Source: FEN-1279 sp964501535 (GTDB taxonomy: Bacteria; Bacteroidota; Ignavibacteria; Tepidaquicellales; Tepidaquicellaceae). From it: a stretch of DNA of 64,000 nt. The translations under genes and the position numbers were made by a program. Shown here piece by piece: positions 51,380 through 59,117 of the stretch (position 1 is its first letter; each line of letters starts with the position of its first letter). The stretch is taken from contig CAZCSV010000001.1 in NCBI GenBank assembly GCA_964501535.1, forward strand, positions 558,001 to 622,000, in the 5' to 3' direction. Under the pieces are notes generated by a model. It made no database searches and was not told the origin of the DNA. It saw only the letters and a list, made by a program, of their open reading frames with translations.

Positions 51380-51649
51380 CTTTTACTGTTTTTTAAGCTT
51401 TTAAAATACAACATTTTTTTTTCATAAACAATTCAAAACAGTAATTAATTTCGGTTTAAGTGTTAAATAACAATAACTCAAATAATTTTGAGAATTAATA
51501 TCTTAGTATTTAATATTATTTCTTTGAACAGCAATTTTAAATTTGGTTTTATTACTATTTAAATTCAAATATTTCTTTTTCATAATGCTCTTTATTTTTT
51601 ATAATAAATACCTTAAATTTTAAGGCTTTACCTTAAAACCATCTTAAAT
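51380..51649. other. Divergent promoter region
   Basis: These 270 bp separate the minus-strand receptor from the plus-strand M23 gene. It is strongly AT-rich, with short repeated taccttaaa words near 51610-51640 just before the M23 start. No RNA or coding structure seen; promoters for both genes are expected. Confidence 0.5.
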
Positions 51650-52480
51650 ATGAATAAAAAAGTTACTACCGTTTTATTTGTTAGTAATGACAGAGATGAA
51701 ACAAAATCTTTTAATATCCCTACCGTTCATGTCCGGCGATTTAAGGTCTATTTTATTTCATTTCTGTCATTAGTAGGTTTTACGATTGCTCTGATCGCAT
51801 TCCTGTTCCTGACTCTCAATAGCTTCTCCAATGAAAAAAAAGATCTGCTCGGAAAAATTTCCTCTATGGAAAGCGATGTCAAACTCGTCGACAGCCTGCA
51901 TATTAAAAACAAGATTAACGATATCGAGAAAAATATTAAGTTCATCAATAACTACCTGCTCGAAAGAGGAATTAAATCGACCGAAAAAGATATCGGCGGC
52001 GAACCCGATACAAACAGAAATTATGATTTGTCCATATACGAGTTCTATAACAATTTCACTGCCCTTCTGCGAGCCACTACGAGTAATATTCCATTGGGCT
52101 ATCCCTTTTACGGTGAAATGCGTTCAGATTACGGCTACAGACCAAATCCGTTCGGCGGCAGAGGTACGGAATTTCATAAAGGAATCGACTGGAAAGGAAA
52201 CATCGGCGATACCGTAAGATGTACAGGCGACGGTGAAGTGATTAAAGCCGACTGGGATAAGGGTTACGGTAAATGCGTCACAATCAAACACGCAAACGGA
52301 ATCGAATGCATCTACGGTCACCTGTCGGGCTTTAATGTCACCGCGGGACAAAAAGTCAAAGCAGGCGATGTAATCGGATTTATCGGCTCTACAGGCCGCT
52401 CCACAGGTCCGCACCTTCATTATGAAATAAGAGTTAACGGAATTGATATTAATCCGCATTATTTTCTAACTTTAAACTAA
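51650..52480 (+). CDS. M23 family metallopeptidase, membrane-anchored
   Basis: A 276-residue cell-wall endopeptidase. A single helix (VYFISFLSLVGFTIALIAFLFLTL) is preceded by a cytoplasmic tail of about 30 residues and followed by a coiled coil (residues about 62-105). The LytM domain starts near residue 155: the first zinc His is in RGTEFHKGIDWKG with the Asp, then CIYGHLSGF and TGPHLHYEIRVNG with the other ligands. This is the DipM/LmdC-type arrangement. The bactofilin gene begins 5 bp later, and M23-bactofilin pairs shape cells in other bacteria. Confidence 0.9.
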   Translation: MNKKVTTVLFVSNDRDETKSFNIPTVHVRRFKVYFISFLSLVGFTIALIAFLFLTLNSFSNEKKDLLGKISSMESDVKLVDSLHIKNKINDIEKNIKFINNYLLERGIKSTEKDIGGEPDTNRNYDLSIYEFYNNFTALLRATTSNIPLGYPFYGEMRSDYGYRPNPFGGRGTEFHKGIDWKGNIGDTVRCTGDGEVIKADWDKGYGKCVTIKHANGIECIYGHLSGFNVTAGQKVKAGDVIGFIGSTGRSTGPHLHYEIRVNGIDINPHYFLTLN

Positions 52481-52485
52481 ATACT

Positions 52486-52920
52486 ATGTTTGGTCAAAAA
52501 AATAAGGAAACTTCATCATCATCAATCAGCATGACATCGAAATCTGAACAGACTCAAATCAAAACACTAATCAGTGAAGGTTGCAGATTCGAAGGTAACC
52601 TGTATTCACCCGCAAATACCCGCATCGACGGCTATGTTACGGGAAACCTCACCGGCGAAAACGGTCTGATCATCGGGGATAAGGGAAGTATTGTGGGCGA
52701 TATCTCCGCCATCGAAGCCGTTATTTACGGTATGGTCAGAGGAAATATCAAAGCTCATAAACTCGAAATCAAAGGCACCGGAAAAGTTCTAGGAGATGTC
52801 GTGGTTGACCATATCGTTATGGAATACGGCTCACGCTTCAACGGCAACCTGAAAATGAACGAACCCCACGAGGAGCCGAAAAAAGATGCCTTCGAACTCC
52901 CGGAAGAAAAAACGGAATAG
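52486..52920 (+). CDS. bacA: Bactofilin
   Basis: A 144-residue bactofilin, a nucleotide-independent cytoskeletal beta-helix polymer. The core repeats read TLISEGCRFEGNLYSPANTRIDGYVTGNLTGENGLIIG and continue with short G-rich turns about every ten residues; flanks are polar and disordered, with KSEQTQIKT before and a Glu/Lys-rich tail after. Bactofilins recruit M23 peptidases to control curvature or local wall synthesis; the 5-bp spacing to the M23 gene supports that role here. Confidence 0.93.
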   Translation: MFGQKNKETSSSSISMTSKSEQTQIKTLISEGCRFEGNLYSPANTRIDGYVTGNLTGENGLIIGDKGSIVGDISAIEAVIYGMVRGNIKAHKLEIKGTGKVLGDVVVDHIVMEYGSRFNGNLKMNEPHEEPKKDAFELPEEKTE

Positions 52921-53050
52921 ATATTAATTAAAATATTAAAATTAAAAATAATACTTTGAATAAATCATTATTATGTTTGTTTAGATATAGAATAAATGCA
53001 ATAATATTAACAATCTACTAATTTTCTAATATTAATTAACTAAAATCATT

Positions 53051-53290
53051 ATGAAAGGTTATTTTATTTCAACTGAAAATGCAAAAACACTAGGACTGCT
53101 AGATTTAAAATCTTTCCATCTAAAATCACAAAAAACAATCATTGTAATAACAGAAAATGACATAAAATATTTTAGAAAAAAAGCAAAACTTTGTAAAAAA
53201 AATATTAACGATAATAAGATTAATGATATTTCTTCATGGTTTTATAAAAACTATTATGATTCACTAATGGAATCTTTAAATGATTTTTAA
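53051..53290 (+). CDS. Small protein preceding the HNH endonuclease
   Basis: A 79-residue, Lys/Asn-rich protein with no signal peptide, not recognised. Its end overlaps the start of the endonuclease gene (stop within the first codons of the next frame), so the two are co-translated. As a small gene directly before a restriction endonuclease it could be a controller or inhibitor, but I see no helix-turn-helix pattern, so this is a guess. Confidence 0.5.
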   Translation: MKGYFISTENAKTLGLLDLKSFHLKSQKTIIVITENDIKYFRKKAKLCKKNINDNKINDISSWFYKNYYDSLMESLNDF

Positions 53291-54137
53291 AATGGAAAAA
53301 GAAAATAGTAAAATTAGCTTTAATTACGAAACAATAAAATTAACAAAGAGTAGAATTGACAAAGGACTATTAGCTTTACCTGTGTCACTAATAGATAAAT
53401 TTCCTAAATTCAAAACTAAGATAAAAGTTTTTTTGAATGATGATTTAAAGTGCAATGAGAAAAATTTTACTCCTTACTTAAGCAGTAGTAGAGAGTGCAG
53501 AATAGGTGGGTTAAACAATTGGTTCATTAGTCAGCATTTTAAAGATGGAGATGAAATAGTTATAATTTTTTTAGATGAAGAAAAAAAGAAATATAGATTT
53601 GTTAAAGAAAATAAATTTATAAAATATATTCAGAATATAGAAAAAAGAATTGAATTATCTAATAAAGAAGAGGAAACTGAAAATAATCTTGATAAATTAT
53701 CTAAAATCACAAATTTAGCAAAAAAGGAAATATTATTAAACCAATATTTGTTTAACATAAATAAACCATTGGAGAATAGAAAGATAAATATTATAAAACC
53801 TTCAATGGTTAAAGAAAATGTTCCCAATGGAATAAGAAAAATACTTGAATTTATCTACAAGGGTAAATGCCAATTAACTAATTTTACATTTATACAAAAA
53901 AATGGAAGACCTTATTTCGAGATACATCATTTGAAATCAAATTTAGGGAACCACTTCAAAAATCTCCTCGTTGTTAGCCCAAATATTCATGCACAATTTA
54001 CATTTTCTAAATGTGAAGAATACTTTGATAATGAGGGATGGATTAGAAAAGTGAAATTTAATAATAAAGAGTATTCAGTGAATCACATTATTGATAAGAT
54101 AACGAAAATAAATTTTTCTAAAACTACGCATTTCTAA
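53280..54137 (+). CDS. Probable restriction endonuclease with B3-like and HNH domains
   Basis: A 285-residue protein. Residues about 22-115 resemble the B3-type DNA-binding fold of EcoRII/BfiI-like enzymes: RIDKGLLALPVSLIDKFPKF, IKVFLNDD, FTPYLSSSRECRIGGLNNWF, HFKDGDEIVIIFLD. A helical linker (about 115-185) joins it to a C-terminal HNH nuclease core: KGKCQLTNFTF, RPYFEIHHLKSNLGN and NLLVVSPNIHAQF, with the His-His pair and a final Asn/His as metal ligands. The frame is complete. It sits 53 bp before a 5'-truncated methyltransferase, as in an RM operon that lost its methylase head. A start four codons later, at the Met at 53292, is equally possible. Confidence 0.72.
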   Translation: MIFKMEKENSKISFNYETIKLTKSRIDKGLLALPVSLIDKFPKFKTKIKVFLNDDLKCNEKNFTPYLSSSRECRIGGLNNWFISQHFKDGDEIVIIFLDEEKKKYRFVKENKFIKYIQNIEKRIELSNKEEETENNLDKLSKITNLAKKEILLNQYLFNINKPLENRKINIIKPSMVKENVPNGIRKILEFIYKGKCQLTNFTFIQKNGRPYFEIHHLKSNLGNHFKNLLVVSPNIHAQFTFSKCEEYFDNEGWIRKVKFNNKEYSVNHIIDKITKINFSKTTHF

Positions 54138-54190
54138 ATTCTTCAATAAATATTATTCCATTTATTTATTATCTTTAAATAATCATAAAT

Positions 54191-54715
54191 AAAGCAGCAA
54201 GTGCAAGCCCATCAACTGCCTGGGGTAGCTGGTTATCTGCATCTAATCCGATTTTGAGAGATATTCATGAATATATTTTAATATTCTCTAAAAGTGATAT
54301 GAGTAGAAGTGCTAAGGGTAAAGTAAATACTATTACCAAGGAACAGTTTATGTCATGGACGAAATCAATTTGGACTATGAATGCTGAATCAGCACGTAAA
54401 GTTGGACATCCTGCACCGTTTCCAGAGGAATTACCTTATCGATTAATTCAGCTTTATTCATTTAAAAACGATATTGTTCTTGATCCCTTTATTGGAAGTG
54501 GGACTACTGGAATTGCAGCTTTAAAATCAGAAAGAAAATTTGTTGGATATGATATAAATGAGGATTATGTCAAACTTGCAAAAAAAAGATTAAGTAAAAT
54601 AATCAATCAGCATAAACTATCATTCGATACTCCAAAATTTGAATCTACCATATACAATCCACCGAAACAAAAAAAATCTATCGTTGCTGATAAAAAGAGA
54701 AAAAAGAAAAAATAA
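54191..54715 (+). pseudogene. DNA methyltransferase, 5'-truncated (N4/N6 beta class)
   Basis: The open frame from 54191 reads KAASASPSTAWGSWLSASNP and continues through LRDIHEYILIFSKSDMS, FPEELPYRLIQLYSFKNDIVL, DPFIGSGTTGIAAL and FVGYDINEDYVKLA. This is the C-terminal portion of a beta-class DNA methyltransferase, where the AdoMet-binding motif (DPFIGSGTT) follows the catalytic one. The N-terminal part with the (D/S)PPY motif is missing, and there is no ATG with a ribosome site, only a TTG at 54254 with no upstream signal. Without the catalytic motif it cannot methylate DNA. Confidence 0.85.
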
Positions 54716-54776
54716 CAATATTTTTTAATTACACATACAGGTGTAATAATGTCATACAAAATCTCTAAAATAAAAA

Positions 54777-54819
54777 CGCCCGTTCTCGCAGGCTCTAAAT
54801 TTTGATTTTTTATTTTTTA
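54777..54819. repeat. Direct repeat flanking the hicBA segment, left copy
   Basis: About 41 bp, containing ctcgcaggctct and attttgattttttattttt, match 56763-56804 with two mismatches. Between the copies lie hicB, hicA and the IS element, so this looks like the edge of a transferred segment. Confidence 0.75.
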
Positions 54820-54941
54820 CCATGTTCTTCCGTATTATTTTCGCTGAACAGAAAACGTTTCCGGCCTTTAGCAGCAAGTAACGAGAAAATAATAAAATTG
54901 AATAATCAATTTTATTTATATATATTAGTAAAACAAAAAAA

Positions 54942-55154
54942 ATGAAAAGAGAATATAATATAATTATAGAAAAAGATTCAGAAGGATATTACATTGGATA
55001 TGTACCCGAACTAAGAGGTTGTCATACTCAGGCAAAAACCATTGATGAGCTTATGAATAGAATGGAAGAAGTAATCGAGCTATGCGAAGAGGTGCAGGGA
55101 AAGTCTAAAAGGCATACAAGATTCGTGGGAATTCAGAAAATGGTCATTGGATAA
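54942..55154 (+). CDS. hicB: HicB-type antitoxin
   Basis: A 70-residue HicB protein: YNIIIEKDSEGYYIGYVPELRGCHTQAKTIDELMNRMEEVIELC is the classic HicB partial RNase-H-fold. Its stop overlaps the hicA start by one base (TAATG), the usual antitoxin-first arrangement. Full-length HicB of this small class lacks a C-terminal DNA-binding domain; the tail here (KRHTRFVGIQKMVIG) may be the toxin-binding end. The toxin is broken, so the antitoxin no longer has a target here. Confidence 0.88.
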   Translation: MKREYNIIIEKDSEGYYIGYVPELRGCHTQAKTIDELMNRMEEVIELCEEVQGKSKRHTRFVGIQKMVIG

Positions 55155-55229
55155 TGGTAAAATCTCCCCGAATAACAGGCAAAGATTTGATAAAATCATT
55201 AAAAAAGTTAGGATTTGAAGTTATTCGTG

Positions 55230-56611
55230 GAGCCTGTAAATAATTTTGTGTTTTTGTAGCTGTACTTAAAAATTATATCCTGCATCTTTCTTCAAAGATA
55301 ATTAAAAATTGGCTTAAGATTAATCCCCAGTTTCTTACCGTATGATTCCATTTTCTCTGCACGTTCATAACAGACAAATAAACCGATTTTAATACCGACT
55401 GGTCATCAGGAAAAACACTTTTTGATTTGGTGTATTTTCTGATGCAGTTATTCAAGCTCTCGATAACATTTGTCGTATAAATAATTTTTCTGATTTCAAG
55501 TGGGTAATCAAAATAACTGGTGAGATTATCCCAGTTTTCCTTCCAGGATTTTATTGCATAGGCGTATTTGCTACCCCATTTTTCTTCAAAGTCCGTCAGA
55601 GCATTTAAAGCAGCTTCCCGGTTTACTGCACCATAGATAGCTTTAAGGTCCACTACAAACTCTTTTTTGTCTTTCCATACAACATACCTCATCGAGTTTC
55701 TGATTTGATGAACGACACAAAGTTGAGTTACGGCTTTTGGAAAAACAGTTTTGATTGCATCGGTAAATCCTTTCAGGTTATCGGTTGAAGCTATTAGTAC
55801 ATCCTCCACTCCACGTGCTTTTAAATCTGTCAGGACACTCAGCCAGAACGATGCACTTTCGTTGGTATCTATCCACATTCCGAGCACTTCCTTCATTCCT
55901 GATTTACCAAGCCCTATAACAAGATACACCGTTTTATTGATTACTTTTCCGCTCTGTCTTACCTTAAAACTTATTCCATCCATCCACAGAATATAATATA
56001 CATTATCCAGTGGACGCTCCTGCCATTGCTTTATATTCTCCAATATCTTTGCTGTTATATTTGATACTGAAGTTTCGCTTAGTTCCACTCCGTAGATTTC
56101 TTTTATCTGTTCTTCGATATCTCGTGTCGTCATTCCTCTTGAGTACATTCCGATTATTACATCTTCTATCTTCTCTGACATTCTTTTATGCTTGGGAACA
56201 ATTACCGGCTCAAACGAGCTTTCTCTGTCACGTGGTATGTTTATCTCTACATCTCCATTGTCTGATTTTAATGTCTTTTGACTTGTTCCGTTTCTGAGGT
56301 TGTCTGTATCGTCTGGTTTGATTCCGTTCTTTTCATATCCGAGATGCTCGTCCATCTCAGCATTTAGAAGTGCTTCTACTCCTTGTTTGTAAATTGAACT
56401 TAAAAACTCATTAAGTTCTTTTCCCGTTTTCATGTTCTGGAAAATCTCCGGTGGGAGCGGTGGTTTTTTCTTTTCTCTCATTTTTTCTGTATTTAAAGGT
56501 TAACAAAAATAATTTAATCTTTGATGAAATCAAACACGGGTTATATTACCCATGTTTGATTTCATCCTTTAAATACAGCTATCTTAAAAACACAAAATAT
56601 TAGACACTATC
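55230..56611 (-). mobile_element. IS256-family insertion sequence
   Basis: A 1382-bp element. Left end gagcctgtaaataattttg and the right end, read inward, gatagtgtctaatattttg, form imperfect inverted repeats sharing tttgtgttttt and tagctgta farther in. An 8-bp target duplication (tattcgtg) lies at 55222-55229 and 56612-56619. One transposase gene fills it. Confidence 0.92.
55273..56481 (-). CDS. IS256-family (Mutator-type) transposase
   Basis: A 402-residue transposase with intact frame. The DDE residues are visible: Asp in ILWMDGISFKV, Asp in LIASTDNLKGF, and Glu in TTNVIESLNNCIRKYTKS. The C/D(2)H signature lies in LCVVHQIRNSMRYV. An N-terminal DNA-binding part includes MTTRDIEEQIKEIYGVELSE. 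All motifs and full length suggest an active or recently active element. It lies on the strand opposite to hicA. Confidence 0.95.
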   Translation of the reverse strand: MREKKKPPLPPEIFQNMKTGKELNEFLSSIYKQGVEALLNAEMDEHLGYEKNGIKPDDTDNLRNGTSQKTLKSDNGDVEINIPRDRESSFEPVIVPKHKRMSEKIEDVIIGMYSRGMTTRDIEEQIKEIYGVELSETSVSNITAKILENIKQWQERPLDNVYYILWMDGISFKVRQSGKVINKTVYLVIGLGKSGMKEVLGMWIDTNESASFWLSVLTDLKARGVEDVLIASTDNLKGFTDAIKTVFPKAVTQLCVVHQIRNSMRYVVWKDKKEFVVDLKAIYGAVNREAALNALTDFEEKWGSKYAYAIKSWKENWDNLTSYFDYPLEIRKIIYTTNVIESLNNCIRKYTKSKSVFPDDQSVLKSVYLSVMNVQRKWNHTVRNWGLILSQFLIIFEERCRI

Positions 56612-56762
56612 TATTCGTGTAAAGGGAAGTCACCATTTCTTACAACACAATGACGGCAGATGCACTTCTGTTCCTGTTCACTCAAAAGAAACTATCGGTC
56701 CCGGATTACTTAATCAAATTTTAAAAGATTGTGAAATAGAGTATAAAGATATATAAAGTAAA

Positions 56763-56804
56763 GCCCGCTCTCGCAGGCTCTGAATTTTGATTTTTTATTT
56801 TTAA
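56763..56804. repeat. Direct repeat flanking the hicBA segment, right copy
   Basis: Matches 54777-54819 with two mismatches over about 41 bp. It lies 11 bp from the end of the HtrA gene, so the original single copy was probably the downstream flank of htrA. Confidence 0.75.
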
Positions 56805-56814
56805 TATTTAAATT

Positions 56815-58005
56815 TTATTCCAGCTTCATCTCTATCGTCTTCTCATCTCCGCTTCTTATCACCGTTAATTTAATCACATCGCCTTTCCGCTTGTCGTTTA
56901 TGGCAAAAATCAAATCTTGCTCATTCCTTATTTTCTCCCCGTTCACTGCAATAATCACATCTTCCACCTTCAGTCCTGCTTTATCCGCCGGTCCGTCTTT
57001 TTGTATCTGAACTACCACCACTCCGTTTTTATCCTTTAGATTAAGATACTTTGCAATCCTCTCGTCTATTCCCTGTATCCTGAATCCTACATTACTGCTT
57101 CTCTCTATCTTTCCGCCTTTTTTAAGCTCTTCCATAATCGCCTTCACCCTGTTAATCGATATCGAAAAACCCACTCCTATGCTTCCCTGACTGAACTGGC
57201 TTCCAGTAAAAATAATCGTATTCATTCCTATCACATTCCCTTCCACATCAACAAGCGGTCCGCCTGAATTTCCGGAGTTAATCGAAGCATCGGTCTGTAT
57301 CATATCCTTGTAAACCCTGTTCCCGTCTGCGCTTACCTTCATATTCAATGCGCTTACCACACCTACCGTAACCGTCGGTTTATCGTTTATCTCGAATAAT
57401 CCGAAAGGATTTCCAAGAGCTATCACCCATTCTCCTATAATTACATTATCGGAATTCCCGAAATTTATAAACGGTAAATTTTTCTTGTCTATTTTCAGTA
57501 AAGCCACATCGGTCACCGCATCCGAGCCTATCAGCTTCGCATCGACCGTCTCGCCCGTAGTCAGCGTGACGGAAATTTTTGTCGCATTCCCCGCTACGTG
57601 GTCGTTTGTTAATATGTATCCGTCTTCGGAAATTATAAAACCCGAACCCAGACCCCTTACTACCTGCTTCTGCGGTCCTGTCTCTCCGAAAAACTGCCTG
57701 AAAAACGGGTCGTTGAAAAACGGGTCCCTCACCTCCCTCACTTCTTCCACGTTTATTCCGACTATCGATGCGGATACTTTCGAAATTGCTTTCGTAATAG
57801 CAGTTTGCCTGTCCTGCGAAATTCTCTGATTAATTTCTTTCTTATCAACCTGAGTTAAACTTTGACTCGGATTTCCCTTGTTCTTGAAAAATTTCGTCAA
57901 TATCACTCCGCCCAATAACATCCCCGCAATTAATGTGAAAATGATAATTAACGGTAATATGACATTGTACTTTTTAATACCTGTTTGCTTTGCCATTGTT
58001 TGCAT
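56815..58005 (-). CDS. degQ: HtrA/DegQ-type periplasmic serine protease
   Basis: A 396-residue protease, membrane-anchored by an N-terminal helix (YNVILPLIIIFTLIAGMLLGGVILTKFF). The trypsin-like triad is visible: His in ILTNDHVAGN, Asp in AVTDVALLKI, Ser in INSGNSGGPLVD. One PDZ domain at the C-terminus (VGFRIQGIDERIAKYLNLKD, KAGLKVEDVIIAVNG). It degrades misfolded envelope proteins. Its start (58005, or Met at 57996) lies inside the last codons of the transketolase gene, an overlap of about 23-32 bp. Confidence 0.93.
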   Translation of the reverse strand: MQTMAKQTGIKKYNVILPLIIIFTLIAGMLLGGVILTKFFKNKGNPSQSLTQVDKKEINQRISQDRQTAITKAISKVSASIVGINVEEVREVRDPFFNDPFFRQFFGETGPQKQVVRGLGSGFIISEDGYILTNDHVAGNATKISVTLTTGETVDAKLIGSDAVTDVALLKIDKKNLPFINFGNSDNVIIGEWVIALGNPFGLFEINDKPTVTVGVVSALNMKVSADGNRVYKDMIQTDASINSGNSGGPLVDVEGNVIGMNTIIFTGSQFSQGSIGVGFSISINRVKAIMEELKKGGKIERSSNVGFRIQGIDERIAKYLNLKDKNGVVVVQIQKDGPADKAGLKVEDVIIAVNGEKIRNEQDLIFAINDKRKGDVIKLTVIRSGDEKTIEMKLE

Positions 58006-58972
58006 ATATATGATTATTTTTTCTTAATAAATTTTTTTTGACTTTTTGTACTATCGCTTTCGAATTTATTTTATATTTATCCATCAGCTCTTCCATTGTC
58101 CCGCTCTCGCCAAATGTGTCTTCGACTGCAACGTAATCCATCGGAACCGCCTCGTTCTGCACTATCACCTCCGCAACGGCACCGAATAATCCCCCGTGCT
58201 TCTGATGGTCTTCACACGTTATTATCAGACCAGTTTCCCTCGCACTCTTTACAAGTATATCGGCATCTATCGGCTTTATCGTGTGCATGTTTATTACCCT
58301 CGCAGATATCCCCTCGCTTCTCAGTTCCTCCGACGCCTTTATCGCTTCCCATACGAGCAGCCCGTTCGCTACCAAAGTTACATCATCACCCTCAATTAAC
58401 GTATTCGCTTTTCCAAACTCAAAAGTTTCATCCCTGTCAGTAAAATTCGGAGTCTTGTCCCTGTAAAAACGAATGTAAAAAGGCGAATTATATTCCACGC
58501 ATTTCTTTACCGCTTTGTAAGTCTCGTTGTAATCGCAAGGCGTTACTACCGTCATATTCGGCAATATCCTCATCAATGCCACGTCTTCAAGCGACTGATG
58601 AGTTGCTCCGTCGGGTCCTACCGATATTCCGCAGTGTGAAGCGCATATCTTCACGTTCATCTCGCTATATGCAATCGACTGCCTTATCTGGTCGAACGGC
58701 CTGCCTGTCGCAAACTCCCCGTATGTCGATGCAAACGGAATTTTCCCCGCTACCGCTAACCCTGCCGCGGTTCCCATCATATCCTGCTCAGCAATTCCTA
58801 CCGATATAAATCTCCCGGGAAATTTTTCCTTGAATAAACTTGTTTTCACCGAACCGCTTACATCTCCGCCGAGCACTACAATATTAGGATTTTCCATTCC
58901 AAGCTCTACAAGTGCATCCGCAAAACCCTGCCTCGTCTCCTTCATCTCCGGGTTTTCAATATTAAATCTCAT
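57974..58972 (-). CDS. Transketolase, C-terminal subunit
   Basis: A 332-residue protein equal to the C-terminal half of transketolase (pyrimidine-binding and C-terminal domains). Visible marks are the acidic GIAEQDMMGTAAGLAVAG with the catalytic Glu that protonates thiamin diphosphate, FASTYGEFATGRPFDQIRQS, and CGISVGPDGATHQSLED. In many bacteria transketolase is encoded as two adjacent genes; the N-terminal half would be expected just upstream, but a histidine kinase lies there on the other strand. The partner must be elsewhere in the genome. Confidence 0.9.
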   Translation of the reverse strand: MRFNIENPEMKETRQGFADALVELGMENPNIVVLGGDVSGSVKTSLFKEKFPGRFISVGIAEQDMMGTAAGLAVAGKIPFASTYGEFATGRPFDQIRQSIAYSEMNVKICASHCGISVGPDGATHQSLEDVALMRILPNMTVVTPCDYNETYKAVKKCVEYNSPFYIRFYRDKTPNFTDRDETFEFGKANTLIEGDDVTLVANGLLVWEAIKASEELRSEGISARVINMHTIKPIDADILVKSARETGLIITCEDHQKHGGLFGAVAEVIVQNEAVPMDYVAVEDTFGESGTMEELMDKYKINSKAIVQKVKKNLLRKNNHIYANNGKANRY

Positions 58973-59117
58973 TCTGTATATATATTATAATTTATAAAAA
59001 TAATTTATATGAAATTGCTTTTCAAAGCATTTTTCAGTTCTTAATATTAATATTGTATTAATATTATATTAATAATACTGTATTTAAATTAAAAATTTTT
59101 ACTGTTATATTTAATAT

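Larger units (their letters stand above)
55154..56756 (+). pseudogene. hicA: HicA toxin gene split by an IS256-family element
   Basis: The first part, 55154-55229, reads MVKSPRITGKDLIKSLKKLG then FEVIR; the second, 56620-56756, continues VKGSHHFLQHNDGRCTSVPV, then HSKETIGPGLLNQILKD, ending in TAA at 56754-56756. Joining at the duplicated target restores one frame with the HicA double-stranded-RNA-binding fold and catalytic His in KGSHH. The element lies between codons for the strand before this His, so only a useless fragment can be made. Confidence 0.92.
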
